Part shown: positions 18,963 through 28,138 of the stretch, piece after piece
Numbering within the stretch: position 1 is the stretch's first letter
Layout of the letters: each line of letters begins with the position of its first letter
Source of the DNA: Bosea sp. OAE506
Lineage (GTDB): Bacteria > Pseudomonadota > Alphaproteobacteria > Rhizobiales > Beijerinckiaceae
DNA: 64,000 bases
Direction: 5' to 3'
Assembly (NCBI RefSeq): GCF_040546595.1
Contig: NZ_JBEPOB010000001.1
Location: 4,279,001 to 4,343,000 of the forward strand
Program-made: the position numbers and the translations under genes
Notes under the pieces: generated by a model
What the model was told of the DNA's origin: nothing
What the model saw: only the letters and a program-made list of their open reading frames with translations
Database searches by the model: none

Positions 18963-20291
18963 ATGTCCGACACCGCGACATCCCAGCCGCAACCGCATCC
19001 GATCGAATTCGCCGACGCGAAACGACGCCTGAAGGCGATCTTCGTCGGCTCCGTCGGCAATCTCGTCGAATGGTACGATTTCTACGCCTATACGGCCTTC
19101 TCGCTCTATTTCGCGCCGGCCTTCTTCCCTTCCAGCGATCCGGTGGTGCAGCAGCTCAATGCGGCGACGCTGTTTGCCGCCGGCTTCATAGTGCGCCCGC
19201 TCGGCGGCTGGCTGTTCGGCCATCTGGCCGACCGCTACGGGCGGCGCCTGTCACTGACGATCTCCGTGCTGATGATGTGCTTCGGCTCGCTGATCATCGC
19301 GCTGACGCCGACCTATGCGACGATCGGCTTCGCGGCCCCGGCCCTGCTGGCGCTGGCGCGCATCATCGAGGGTCTGAGCCTCGGCGGCGAGTACGGAGCG
19401 AGCGCGACCTATCTCTCCGAGATCGCCGATCCCGAGCATCGCGGCTTCTATTCGAGCTTCCAGTACGTCACGCTGATCGGCGGGCAGCTCACCGCCATCC
19501 TGGTGCTGCTGCTGCTCCAGAACGTCTTCCTGACGCATGAGCAGCTCGTCGCCTGGGGCTGGCGCATCCCCTTCGTGATCGGGGCGCTGCTGGCCGTCAC
19601 GGCGATGTTCATGCGCCGCCACATGCACGAGACGGAGTCCTTCACGGAAGCCAGCAAGAACCCGGTGAAGCGCGAGAGCTCGATCCGCGGGCTGATGCGC
19701 TATCCGCGCGAGATCGCGATCGTGGTCGGGCTGACCGCCGGCGGCACCGCGGCCTTCTACACCTTCACGACCTATATGCAGACCTTCGTACGGCAGACCG
19801 CCGGTTTCTCCGACATCACCACGACCTATGTCATCGCCGGATCGCTGATCTTCGCCGCGATCCTGCAGCCGATCTATGGCGCGATCTCGGACCGGATCGG
19901 CCGCAAGCCGATGCTGATCTTCTTCGGTGTCGCCGGCACGCTTCTGACGGTGCCACTGCTGACGACGCTGGCCGGCACCAAATCGCCCTGGGTCGCCTTC
20001 CTGCTGATCTCCGGCGCCTGGGTCTTCGTGGCCGGCTACACCTCGATCAATGCGGTGGTGAAGGCGGAGCTGTTCCCGACCTCGATCCGGGCCACCGGCG
20101 TCGCCGTCCCCTATGCGCTGACGGTCTCGATCTTCGGAGGCACAGCGCCCGCGATCGCGCTGTTCTTCAAGCAGCAGGGCCACGAGCAGTGGTTCTACTA
20201 CTACCTCGCCGGTGTGATCTTCATCTCGCTGCTGGTCTATTCGACGATGCGCGACACCAAGCATCAGTCGGCGATGCACCGGCACGATTGA
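18963..20291 (+). CDS. MFS transporter, metabolite:H+ symporter (MHS) type
   Basis: A 442-residue 12-helix proton symporter. The MHS pattern is clear: FVGSVGNLVEWYDFYAYT at the start, GGWLFGHLADRYGRR in loop 2-3, GLSLGGEYGASATYLSE in helix 4 and DRIGRKPMLIF in loop 8-9. Members carry dicarboxylates, 2-oxoglutarate, shikimate or betaines; the substrate cannot be told from sequence. It is preceded by 197 bases without recognisable signals and followed by a family A repeat. Confidence 0.93.
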   Translation: MSDTATSQPQPHPIEFADAKRRLKAIFVGSVGNLVEWYDFYAYTAFSLYFAPAFFPSSDPVVQQLNAATLFAAGFIVRPLGGWLFGHLADRYGRRLSLTISVLMMCFGSLIIALTPTYATIGFAAPALLALARIIEGLSLGGEYGASATYLSEIADPEHRGFYSSFQYVTLIGGQLTAILVLLLLQNVFLTHEQLVAWGWRIPFVIGALLAVTAMFMRRHMHETESFTEASKNPVKRESSIRGLMRYPREIAIVVGLTAGGTAAFYTFTTYMQTFVRQTAGFSDITTTYVIAGSLIFAAILQPIYGAISDRIGRKPMLIFFGVAGTLLTVPLLTTLAGTKSPWVAFLLISGAWVFVAGYTSINAVVKAELFPTSIRATGVAVPYALTVSIFGGTAPAIALFFKQQGHEQWFYYYLAGVIFISLLVYSTMRDTKHQSAMHRHD

Positions 20292-20311
20292 GGGATTGCC
20301 CGAGCAGGGGG

Positions 20312-20405
20312 CGTCATGGTCGGGCTTGACCCGACCATCTCGCAAACCCGTACCTACTGGTCATGAGATTCTCGGGTCGCTGCCTTGCAGCGCCCGAGAA
20401 TGACG
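20312..20405. repeat. Intergenic palindromic repeat, family A copy 3
   Basis: Begins CGTCATGGTCGGGCTTGACC, identical over its first 25 or so bases to the copy at 8364, and ends CGCCCGAGAATGACG. It lies between two convergent genes (MFS symporter and gltX), like copy 2. Confidence 0.85.
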
Positions 20406-20413
20406 GTCGGCCT

Positions 20414-21772
20414 TCAGGCGCTCTCGCCCTTGAGGCGCCGCAGCGCCTTGTCCCGCCCGATCAGCGGCAGCAGCGCCGCCAGCTCGGGTCCGTGGTCCTG
20501 TGCGGTCAGGGCCTGGCGCAGCGGCATGAACAGCGCCTTGCCCTTGGTCCCGGTCGCGGCCTGGACGGCGGCCGTCCAGCTCTTCCAGGTCGTCGCGTCG
20601 AAGGGTTCCGGCGGCAGCAGGGAAGCGGCCGTTTCGGCGAAACTTTCGTCCGCGACGACGGGCCGGATCGGCCCGCGCACGACGTCGTCCCACAGCCGCG
20701 CCTCGTCGAGCTTCGAGAGGTTGCCGCGGATCGCCAGCCAGAACGGCTCCGCCCCGCCGATGCCCAGCTCTGCCAGCCGCGGCGCGACCGCCGCATAGGG
20801 CAGTTGATGCAGCGTGCGGGCGCTCAGCGTGTCGAGATCGTGCTCGTCGAACTTGGCCGGGGCGCGCGAGACATGGGCGAGATCGACCAAACCCGCCAGC
20901 TCGTCGAGGCTGGCGACCGGGCGCACCGCATCGGAGGAGCCTGTCAGCGTGGCCAGCGCCGCCACCGCCAGCGGCTCGACGCCGGCTTCGCGCAGCCCGC
21001 GCAGCGAGAGATGGCCGAGGCGCTTCGAGAGCCCCTCGCCGCTCGCCGTGGTCAGAAGATTGTGGTGTCCGAAGGCCGGCAGCGCCGCACCCAGCGCCTG
21101 GAAGATCTGGATATGGACCGCCGTGTTGGTGACGTGGTCCTCGCCGCGGATGATGTGGGTCACGCCGGTCGCCGCATCGTCCACCACCGAGGGCAGATGG
21201 TAGAGATAGCTGCCGTCCTCACGGATCAGCACCTGGTCGGAGAGCGAGGCGCAGTCGACATGGGCGTCGCCACGGATCAGATCGGTCCAGGCGACAACGC
21301 GCGGCTCCAGCAGGAAGCGCCAATGCGGCCGGCGCCCTTCCGCCTCGAGCTTCGCCCGGTCCTCGGCGGTGAGCTTCAGCGCGGCGCGGTCGTAGATCGG
21401 CGGCAGGCCGCGGGCGAGCTGGCGCTTGCGGCGCCGTTCGAGCTCGTCGGCGGTTTCGTAGCAGGGGTAGAGGCGGCCCGCGGCGCGCAGATCCTCCGCC
21501 GCGGCATCGTAGAGCGAGAGGCGCTGCGACTGGCTGATGACGAGATCGGGGACGATGCCGAGCCAGGCGAGATCCTCCGCGATAGCGGCGGCATATTCCG
21601 GCTTCGAACGCGCGAGATCGGTGTCGTCGAAGCGCAGCATGAAGCGGCCGGCATGGCGCCGGGCATAGAGCCCGTTGAACAGGGCCGAGCGGGCATTGCC
21701 GATGTGCAGATAGCCCGTCGGCGACGGGGCGAAGCGCAGGAGCGGCGGGCGGGAAGGCGCGGGGCTGGTCAT
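20414..21772 (-). CDS. gltX: Glutamate--tRNA ligase (shorter GltX paralogue)
   Basis: Class I synthetase of 452 residues. The HIGH motif is in [20 protein letters not shown] (about 10-30) and the KMSKS equivalent is [16 protein letters not shown]. Alphaproteobacteria often carry two GluRS copies; the length and the LSKRLG motif suggest the shorter GltX type, but which tRNA it charges (Glu only, or also Gln) cannot be decided here. The ATG at 21772 is chosen since upstream in-frame residues look non-coding. The 234-base gap upstream contains a small hairpin (ACCCGG/CCGGGT, 21904-21922). Confidence 0.93.
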   Translation of the reverse strand: MTSPAPSRPPLLRFAPSPTGYLHIGNARSALFNGLYARRHAGRFMLRFDDTDLARSKPEYAAAIAEDLAWLGIVPDLVISQSQRLSLYDAAAEDLRAAGRLYPCYETADELERRRKRQLARGLPPIYDRAALKLTAEDRAKLEAEGRRPHWRFLLEPRVVAWTDLIRGDAHVDCASLSDQVLIREDGSYLYHLPSVVDDAATGVTHIIRGEDHVTNTAVHIQIFQALGAALPAFGHHNLLTTASGEGLSKRLGHLSLRGLREAGVEPLAVAALATLTGSSDAVRPVASLDELAGLVDLAHVSRAPAKFDEHDLDTLSARTLHQLPYAAVAPRLAELGIGGAEPFWLAIRGNLSKLDEARLWDDVVRGPIRPVVADESFAETAASLLPPEPFDATTWKSWTAAVQAATGTKGKALFMPLRQALTAQDHGPELAALLPLIGRDKALRRLKGESA

Positions 21773-22006
21773 GGCGGCGCTTATGGCGCTTTTGGCCGGC
21801 AGCGACAATCGCCCGCGCGGCCATGTGCGGGGAGCATGGTGCAGCGCGCCCGCATCTCTTGCAGCGCAGCATGATCCATGACTGAATAAGAGTATTCGAA
21901 CGGACCCGGTGAAAATCCGGGTGGCTCTTCCGGCCGCCGATCCGCCGGACAACCCAACTGCCGATCCGCCTGAAGCCTGCGCAATCGCCGCGGGTTCCGA
22001 TCGCTC

Positions 22007-23500
22007 ATGGGTTCCTCAATGACAGCACTCTCCGCTTATCGCCGTGAATGGTTCTCCAACATCCGGGGCGACGTCCTCTCCGGCATCGTCGTGGCGCTTG
22101 CCCTGATTCCGGAGGCCATCGGCTTCTCGGTCATCGCCGGCGTCGACCCCAAGGTCGGCCTCTTCGCCTCCTTCGCCATCGCCTGCGTCTCCGCCGTGGT
22201 CGGCGGCCGGCCGGGGATGATCTCGGCGGCCACCGCTGCCACTGCCGTCCTCATGGTCACGCTCGTCAAGGAGCATGGCCTGCCCTATCTCTTCGCCGCG
22301 ACGATCCTGATGGGGCTGATCCAGCTCGGTGCCGGCGCGCTTCGGCTCGGACGCCTGATGAGCTTTGTCTCGCGCTCGGTCATCACCGGCTTCGTCAACG
22401 CGCTCGCGATCCTGATCTTCATGGCGCAGCTGCCGGAGCTGATCGGTGTTCCTACGCTCACCTATGCGATGATCGCGGCCGGACTCGGGATCATCTACCT
22501 CTTCCCCTATCTGACCAAGGCGATCCCCTCCCCGCTCGTGGCGATCGCCGTGCTGACGGCGCTGGCCTGGGGCTTCGGGCTCGATCTGCGCCGTGTCGGC
22601 GATCTCGGTGAGCTGCCCTCGACATTGCCAGTCTTCGCGCTGCCGCAGGTGCCGCTGACCTTCGAGACACTGCGGATCATTTTTCCGTATTCGGTCGCGC
22701 TGGCGGCGGTGGGGCTGCTGGAGTCGCTGCTGACGGCGCAGATCGTCGACGACATGACCGAGACGACCAGCAACAAGAGCCAGGAATGCTACGGCCAGGG
22801 CGCGAGCAACATCGCCTCGGCGCTGATCGGCGGCATGGGCGGCTGCGCCATGATCGGCCAGTCGGTGATCAACGTGACCTCGGGCGGGCGCGGACGACTC
22901 TCGACCTTCATCGCCGGCGCCTTCCTGCTCTTCCTGATCCTCGTGCTTGACGATCTCGTCCGCATCATTCCGATGGCGGCGCTGGTCGCGGTGATGATCA
23001 TAGTCTCGATCGGCACCTTCTCATGGCGCTCGATCCTCGACCTGCGCAGCAACCCGCTGCCCTCCTCCATCGTGATGCTGGCGACGGTGACGACCGTGGT
23101 GGCGACGCATGATCTCGCCAAAGGTGTGCTCGTCGGCGTGCTGCTCTCGGGCGTGTTCTTCGCCGGCAAGGTCGCGCGGCTCGTCGCCGTCGAGAGGGGC
23201 GACAGCGCGGACGGCACGGCCGCGACCTATGTGGTGCGCGGCCAGATCTTCTTCGCCTCGGTCGAGAGCTTCCTGCGCGGCTTTTCGTTCGAGGAGCGGC
23301 CGGCGCGCGTCACCATCGACCTGACCCATGCGCATTTCTGGGACATTTCGGCGATCGGCGCGCTCGACAAGGTCGTGCTGCGCCTCCGCAAAAACGGGGC
23401 GGAGGTCGAGGTGCTCGGCCTCAACGAGGCCAGCGCGACGATGGTCGACCGCTTCGGGCGGCACGACAAGGCGGATACGGGCGCAGCGCCGGTCCACTGA
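22007..23500 (+). CDS. SulP family anion transporter with STAS domain
   Basis: A 497-residue inner-membrane transporter: a multi-helix SulP core ([62 protein letters not shown]) followed by a cytoplasmic STAS domain from about residue 405 ([38 protein letters not shown]). The family moves sulfate, bicarbonate or dicarboxylates. The [13 protein letters not shown] segment marks a short-form bacterial subgroup. It is convergent with the NadE-like gene. A second ATG at 22019 is also possible. Confidence 0.92.
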   Translation: MGSSMTALSAYRREWFSNIRGDVLSGIVVALALIPEAIGFSVIAGVDPKVGLFASFAIACVSAVVGGRPGMISAATAATAVLMVTLVKEHGLPYLFAATILMGLIQLGAGALRLGRLMSFVSRSVITGFVNALAILIFMAQLPELIGVPTLTYAMIAAGLGIIYLFPYLTKAIPSPLVAIAVLTALAWGFGLDLRRVGDLGELPSTLPVFALPQVPLTFETLRIIFPYSVALAAVGLLESLLTAQIVDDMTETTSNKSQECYGQGASNIASALIGGMGGCAMIGQSVINVTSGGRGRLSTFIAGAFLLFLILVLDDLVRIIPMAALVAVMIIVSIGTFSWRSILDLRSNPLPSSIVMLATVTTVVATHDLAKGVLVGVLLSGVFFAGKVARLVAVERGDSADGTAATYVVRGQIFFASVESFLRGFSFEERPARVTIDLTHAHFWDISAIGALDKVVLRLRKNGAEVEVLGLNEASATMVDRFGRHDKADTGAAPVH

Positions 23501-23518
23501 AGGCCGGGTGCGCCGGCT

Positions 23519-25144
23519 TCAGAAATCGATGCTGTCTGCGCCCGGGCGCCCGATGCCGCGCACCAGCGTGGCGTCCGGCTCATTGGCCGGTTCGCCGCGA
23601 TCGACGAAGCCGTGGCGGACCGCGGCCTCATCGAGGCTCTCGGTGAGCCTGATCCGGGGCGCAGCGCGCCGGGGATCGGCAGCCGAGCGCTGCTCTTCCT
23701 GAAGCGCCATGACGGTCGCCGCGTCGTGGCCTGCTGCGACGATCTCGGCGATGCGCTGTCCGGCTGCGAGCGCGGACAGGATCGCGTCCCGCGGCTGCTC
23801 TTCCGGCGCCACCGGGAGGGCGGGGAGCAGCAGGCGGTCGGGCCCCAGCGCGCCCACAGGCTTCCAGCCACGACGCAGTTCCAGCAGGCGGTCGATCTCA
23901 GCCGGTGAGAGATCGCCAACGGGATTCAGATCGCCGATGACGGCAGCCGCTCCGGACGCCCCGAACCGGGGTGACGGCGCGAGCAGGGTGCGGTCCATCC
24001 CTCGCGCGAGGGCGGTCAGAAGGGCCGCGCGGGCCACGTCCATCCGATCCGGCGTGGCCTGGGCGCCGGAGGCCGGCAAGGCCACGTCGAGCGCCCCGAT
24101 CAGGCCCGCCATGGGCATCGTCCGCGCGGCCAGCCCCAGCACGGCCGCGGTCGCCGCGGCATCGGCCGGCGCGGCCTCGCCGGGCTCGCCCCCGGCCAGC
24201 AGGACGGCCTCGACCCGCTTCGGCCCCAGCGCATCCACCGCCAGGGCGGCGCAGAGCGCGCTGGCGGAGTTGGAGAGCTCGAGAACGGCGCCAGTCGCCC
24301 GCGTCAGGCGGACATGCTCGCGCAGGCCGAGCATGCAGGCAGCATAATCGGCCTCGTCGCCGGTTTCGATCGCAGCGACCTCGCCCGGCTCACTCGTCCA
24401 GACGCCGTCGCGACGAATCCATTGTGTGACGACGAGCGTTTCGCGGAAGGCCGGCAGATGATGCGTCAGGCTGCGGTCCGCAGCGAGGACGAAGGAGGCG
24501 CCATCGCAGACACCCGCCTTCCCTGCGCCCACGGCGTTGAGCCAGACCAGCGGCAGGTCCGTCTCGACGACGCGTGCCACGGCGCGGTTCAGGCGCCGGT
24601 CGGCGCCGCCCCGTCGGTAGAGCGCAGCGTCGCAAGCCAGCAGCAGCTCGGCGCCGGTCTCGGCGAGGCATTCCGGGACCTCCTCGTCGGCGAGATCCTC
24701 ACCCGGGACGAGGCCGAGGCGGAGAAGGCCGCGGAAGGGCACCGGGCCGGGCAGCGGCCCCGGCCGGAAGGCGCTCGCGCCCGCTTCGCCGATCCGGACC
24801 TTGAAGCGGACGGCCTGAATGACGCCGCCATCGAGGAGGGCCTGGGCATCGTAGAGGGCGCCGCCCTCGACCCAGGGCAGGCCGAGCAGCAGGGCCGGCC
24901 CACCATCGACGGTCTCGCGCGCCAGATCCTCGCAGGCCCGACGGCAGGCATCGAGGAAGGCAGGGCGATGCACCAGCCCCCCCGCTGCTCCACCGGCGAG
25001 AACGCCGTCGGGAAACAGCACGAGATCGGCCCCCGCCGCAGCAGCACGTCCCCGGGCGGCGCGCACGCATTCGGCATTGCCCGCCACGTCACCGAGGAGC
25101 GGGCTCGTCTGCGCGAGAGCGAGGCGGAAGGAGCGGTCGGTCAT
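23519..25144 (-). CDS. NAD+ synthetase-like protein lacking catalytic motifs (pseudoenzyme candidate)
   Basis: A 541-residue protein with the full two-domain layout of glutamine-dependent NAD+ synthetase, and clear similarity in structural segments: LRLAL-type start, PAFLDACRRACEDLA, VRFKVRIG, CLAETGAELLL, RLNRAVARVVETDLPLVW, CDGASFVLAADRSL and AVDALGPKRVEAVLL. Active-site elements are changed. The glutaminase glutamate is Asp46 (FPDGVL), the nucleophile cysteine of the usual ICEDIW becomes Gly148 (VPGEDL), LPNYGVFDE is absent, the P-loop SGGIDSA reads SNSASA (291-296), and TGNKSE is absent (SPRFGA). Lys115 may remain. It cannot be a normal NAD synthetase; a regulatory or binding role is inferred. 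Confidence 0.8.
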   Translation of the reverse strand: MTDRSFRLALAQTSPLLGDVAGNAECVRAARGRAAAAGADLVLFPDGVLAGGAAGGLVHRPAFLDACRRACEDLARETVDGGPALLLGLPWVEGGALYDAQALLDGGVIQAVRFKVRIGEAGASAFRPGPLPGPVPFRGLLRLGLVPGEDLADEEVPECLAETGAELLLACDAALYRRGGADRRLNRAVARVVETDLPLVWLNAVGAGKAGVCDGASFVLAADRSLTHHLPAFRETLVVTQWIRRDGVWTSEPGEVAAIETGDEADYAACMLGLREHVRLTRATGAVLELSNSASALCAALAVDALGPKRVEAVLLAGGEPGEAAPADAAATAAVLGLAARTMPMAGLIGALDVALPASGAQATPDRMDVARAALLTALARGMDRTLLAPSPRFGASGAAAVIGDLNPVGDLSPAEIDRLLELRRGWKPVGALGPDRLLLPALPVAPEEQPRDAILSALAAGQRIAEIVAAGHDAATVMALQEEQRSAADPRRAAPRIRLTESLDEAAVRHGFVDRGEPANEPDATLVRGIGRPGADSIDF

Positions 25145-25206
25145 GGCGGGGCTGTAGCGCGGCCCCGCCGGGCGAGCAACGCCGACGGGCCGGCACCGCG
25201 GCACGG

Positions 25207-25231
25207 GCTTAACCTGACGTTAGGGTTAAGC
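25207..25231. promoter_or_regulatory. Inverted repeat with CtrA-like half-sites before the porin-like gene
   Basis: GCTTAACC (25207-25214) and GGTTAAGC (25224-25231) form a perfect inverted repeat with a nine-base spacer. Within it TTAA-CCTGACG-TTAG is a one-mismatch CtrA box. It lies between the divergent NadE-like gene and the outer-membrane protein gene and could serve either. Confidence 0.45.
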
Positions 25232-25293
25232 GCGCATGAATCAGGAACGAGCCGCTCCTGCAAGATCGCCGGCCGTCGTTCGGAGAAACGACC

Positions 25294-26181
25294 ATGCGTA
25301 CCCGCCTCATTCATCGACCGGCCGCAGCTCTGGCCGCCGCCCTGCTGGCCGGCGTCGCGACCGCCCCGGGCGCCGCCCTGGCGGCCGACTACCCGGTGCT
25401 GCGTGGATCGCAGATCGACGACGCTCCGCCTGCGCCGGAATTCGACAGCAACACGAAGTGGTCCGGCTTCTATTTCGGCGGCGGTGCGGGCCTATCCGAC
25501 ACCAAGTTCAAGCCCGGCAACGGCCTGCAGACGCTGGCGAACTACGCCTACCGCAACACGCTTCTCGGCTCCGAGGCCAATCTCGGCTCTCTGGTGGGCA
25601 ACCTGCCCTCCAAGCGCGACAGCGGCTCGACCTTCTTCGGCTTCGCCGGCTACAACTTCGCCTTCGGCGACGTGGTTCTCGGTCTCGAGGCGGACTATAC
25701 CAAATCCGGCCACGAGTACCTGATCAGCGACTTCATCGGTCGCCGCTTCACGACCTCGGACGGCACACTCAACGACATCAGCATGACGACCCGGAATGGC
25801 GCGCAGTTGCAGGACTATGCCACGGCGCGCGTCCGCATGGGCTGGGCCTATGGCCGGATCATGCCCTATGCGACGGTCGGCGGCGCGCTCGGGCGCTTCG
25901 ATACGACCTCGACGATCGATGCCACATGGCGCTTCACCCGCATCAACCCGGTCTCGGGAGCTCTCGAGAACAATCTCGTCGCCGCGGGCTATCCGCTGCG
26001 GGTCGGCGAGACCAAGCGCAACGTCTATGGCTTCGGCCTCTCGGCGGGTGCGGGCATCGACATGGCGCTGACGGACAACCTCTTCCTGCGCGCCGAATAC
26101 CAGATCATCCGCTTCGCCGATGTCGAGGGCACCTCGACGACGGTGAACACCGGGCGCGTGGCGGCCGGCCTGAAGTTCTGA
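25294..26181 (+). CDS. Outer-membrane beta-barrel protein (Omp25/opacity type)
   Basis: A 295-residue exported protein. The signal peptide ends at ALAADYPVLRG, a start seen in many rhizobial barrel proteins. The mature part has alternating aromatic and polar residues: WSGFYFGGGAGLSD, FFGFAGYNFAFGDVVLGLEADY, ATARVRMGWAYGRIMPYATVGGAL, and ends in LKF with a terminal phenylalanine, the usual assembly signal for outer-membrane barrels. A strong bidirectional terminator follows. Confidence 0.9.
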   Translation: MRTRLIHRPAAALAAALLAGVATAPGAALAADYPVLRGSQIDDAPPAPEFDSNTKWSGFYFGGGAGLSDTKFKPGNGLQTLANYAYRNTLLGSEANLGSLVGNLPSKRDSGSTFFGFAGYNFAFGDVVLGLEADYTKSGHEYLISDFIGRRFTTSDGTLNDISMTTRNGAQLQDYATARVRMGWAYGRIMPYATVGGALGRFDTTSTIDATWRFTRINPVSGALENNLVAAGYPLRVGETKRNVYGFGLSAGAGIDMALTDNLFLRAEYQIIRFADVEGTSTTVNTGRVAAGLKF

Positions 26182-26204
26182 CGCAGCAACATCCTCTTCG
26201 AAGC

Positions 26205-26237
26205 AAAAAGGCCGGGGCGATGCGCCCCGGCCTTTTC
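26205..26237. terminator. Bidirectional Rho-independent terminator
   Basis: A 14-base-pair stem AAAAGGCCGGGGCG / CGCCCCGGCCTTTT with a three-base loop (ATG) gives a T-run on both strands. It sits between the convergent barrel-protein and DAHP synthase genes. Confidence 0.92.
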
Positions 26238-26263
26238 ATTTCAACCCCGAGACGGGTGGCCGA

Positions 26264-27649
26264 TCACTCGGCCGCCTCGACCTCCGGCCGGGCGCGGCCG
26301 GCGCGCTCGCGCTTCACCAACTCCGCCACGAGGAAGGCCAGCTCCAGCGCCTGCTCGGCGTTGAGGCGCGGATCACAGACCGTGTGGTAGCGGTCGTTGA
26401 GATCCGCATCGGTCATGCCGCGAGCGCCGCCGGTGCACTCGGTGACGTTCTTGCCGGTCATCTCCAGATGCAGGCCGCCGGCATGGGTGCCCTCGGCCTG
26501 GTGGACGGCGAAGAAGTTCTTCACCTCAGTCATGATCAGGTCGAAGGGGCGGGTCTTGTAGCCGCTGGCGGCCTTGACCGTGTTGCCGTGCATCGGGTCG
26601 CAGGACCAGACGACGTTGCGCCCTTCCCGCTTGGTGGCACGCACCAGGGCCGGGAGGTTGTCGAAGACCTTGTCGGCGCCGAAACGGCCGATCAGCGTCA
26701 GGCGCCCGGCCTGGTTCTGCGGATCGAGCACGTCGATCAGCTTGAGCAGGCCGTCGACCGTGGTCGAGGGGCCGCATTTCAGGCCGATCGGATTGCGGAT
26801 GCCGCGGAAGAACTCGACATGGGCGTGATCGAGCTGGCGCGTGCGGTCGCCGATCCAGACCATGTGGCCGGAGGTGTCGTACCAGTCGCCCGTCGTCGAA
26901 TCGACGCGGGTCATGGCCTGCTCGTAGCCGAGCAGCAGCGCCTCATGGCTGGTGTAGAAGTCCGTCGAGCGCATCTCGGGGTGCGTCTCGGGGTCGATGC
27001 CGATCGCGCGCATGAAGTCGAGAGCCTCGGTGATGCGCTCGGCGACCTCGTTGTAGCGCGAGGAGGCCGGGGCATCCTTGACGAAGCCGAGCATCCAGCG
27101 ATGCGCGTTGTCGAGGTTGGCGTAGCCGCCCGTGGCGAAGGCGCGCAGAAGGTTCAGCGTCGCCGCCGACTGTCTGTAGGCCTCGAGCTGGCGGCGCGGA
27201 TCGGGAATGCGCGCTTCCGGCGTGAAGGCGTTGTCGTTGACGATGTCGCCCTTGTAGCTCGGCAGCTCGACGCCGCCGATCGTCTCCGTCGGAGCTGAGC
27301 GCGGTTTCGCGAACTGGCCGGCGATGCGCCCGACCTTCACCACGGGCGAGCCGCCGGCGAAGGTCAGCACCACCGCCATCTGCAGGAAGAGCCGGAAGAA
27401 ATCGCGGATGTTGTCGGCCGAGTGCTCGCCGAAGCTCTCGGCGCAGTCTCCACCCTGGAGCAGGAAGGCCTCGCCGTTTGCGACTTTCGCGAGGGCCTTC
27501 TTCAGCTTGCGCGCCTCACCCGCAAAAACGAGCGGCGGAAAGCCGGCGAGCTGCTGCTCGACCGCCCTCAGGGCTGCCTGGTCCGGATAATCCGGGATCT
27601 GCTGGACGGGCTTGGCCCTCCAGCTCTCGGGCGTCCACCGCTCCGACAT
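26264..27649 (-). CDS. aroG: 3-deoxy-7-phosphoheptulonate synthase, class II
   Basis: First step of the shikimate pathway: phosphoenolpyruvate plus erythrose 4-phosphate to DAHP. The 461-residue sequence is of the class II (plant-like) type: [12 protein letters not shown] (about 62), [42 protein letters not shown] and [17 protein letters not shown]. It is monocistronic, with a terminator downstream and a 489-base gap upstream containing nested inverted repeats. Confidence 0.96.
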   Translation of the reverse strand: MSERWTPESWRAKPVQQIPDYPDQAALRAVEQQLAGFPPLVFAGEARKLKKALAKVANGEAFLLQGGDCAESFGEHSADNIRDFFRLFLQMAVVLTFAGGSPVVKVGRIAGQFAKPRSAPTETIGGVELPSYKGDIVNDNAFTPEARIPDPRRQLEAYRQSAATLNLLRAFATGGYANLDNAHRWMLGFVKDAPASSRYNEVAERITEALDFMRAIGIDPETHPEMRSTDFYTSHEALLLGYEQAMTRVDSTTGDWYDTSGHMVWIGDRTRQLDHAHVEFFRGIRNPIGLKCGPSTTVDGLLKLIDVLDPQNQAGRLTLIGRFGADKVFDNLPALVRATKREGRNVVWSCDPMHGNTVKAASGYKTRPFDLIMTEVKNFFAVHQAEGTHAGGLHLEMTGKNVTECTGGARGMTDADLNDRYHTVCDPRLNAEQALELAFLVAELVKRERAGRARPEVEAAE

Positions 27650-27790
27650 GGGTCCTGCTCCTGACTTCGCTCGCGCGGGTTAACCTCTTCGAAAGCGCGA
27701 AGGCGCGCCTATACACCTATGGCGCCGCGAAGGCCACCATGGCGAGCGAGCCCCACCGCGCCGACGCAACGCCCTTTATGGTTAGCGAAA

Positions 27791-27837
27791 GCTGAATCGA
27801 TCCAGCCGCTTGCCGGCAGCGGCTCGCAAATCGATTC
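27791..27837. promoter_or_regulatory. Nested inverted repeats in the gap upstream of DAHP synthase
   Basis: The 489-base gap 27650-28138 holds no gene I can support. In it GAATCGAT (27794-27801) pairs with ATCGATTC (27830-27837), and inside AGCCGCT pairs with AGCGGCT around a seven-base loop. The left part is also a near-perfect 16-base palindrome, GCTGAATCGATCCAGC, resembling LacI-family operators. Neither strand has a T-run after the hairpin, so a terminator is unlikely. Confidence 0.4.
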
Positions 27838-28138
27838 CGCTTGGTCACAGCGCAGATGAAGACGATGAAGCGCCGGCTGAACGGGTTCGACCCCTGATTC
27901 AACGCCGATGGCGTGGGTCGTACAGCTGTTGCAGTCGGGCCGGCGCGATCTCCGTGCGGCCGAAATTGTCAGCGCCGGCGAGGGCCATCCCGTCGCCAGA
28001 CCGGGGGATGCCGGGGCGGCATGGGCCCATTCCAGAGGCGCCGGCTCGAAGCCACGCCCGATGCTTGCCAGCCCGGAAACCGGCTCCTAGCCTCTCCCCA
28101 CAGACGCCGCGATCAGAGCGTCATGGAGGACTACGCCG

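Noticed and set aside
21895..21950. CCCGGTGAAAATCCGGG resembling part of a cobalamin riboswitch core upstream of the SulP gene
   Set aside because: The B12 box and the CCCGC-ACTG segment are missing, and the gene is an anion transporter; only a small hairpin remains.
27855..27900. GGGTTCGACCCC looking like a tRNA T arm
   Set aside because: No acceptor, D or anticodon arm can be formed around it.
27908..28090. Small plus-strand frame in the 27650-28138 gap
   Set aside because: No ribosome binding site, no homology that I recognise, and overlapping equally long frames.
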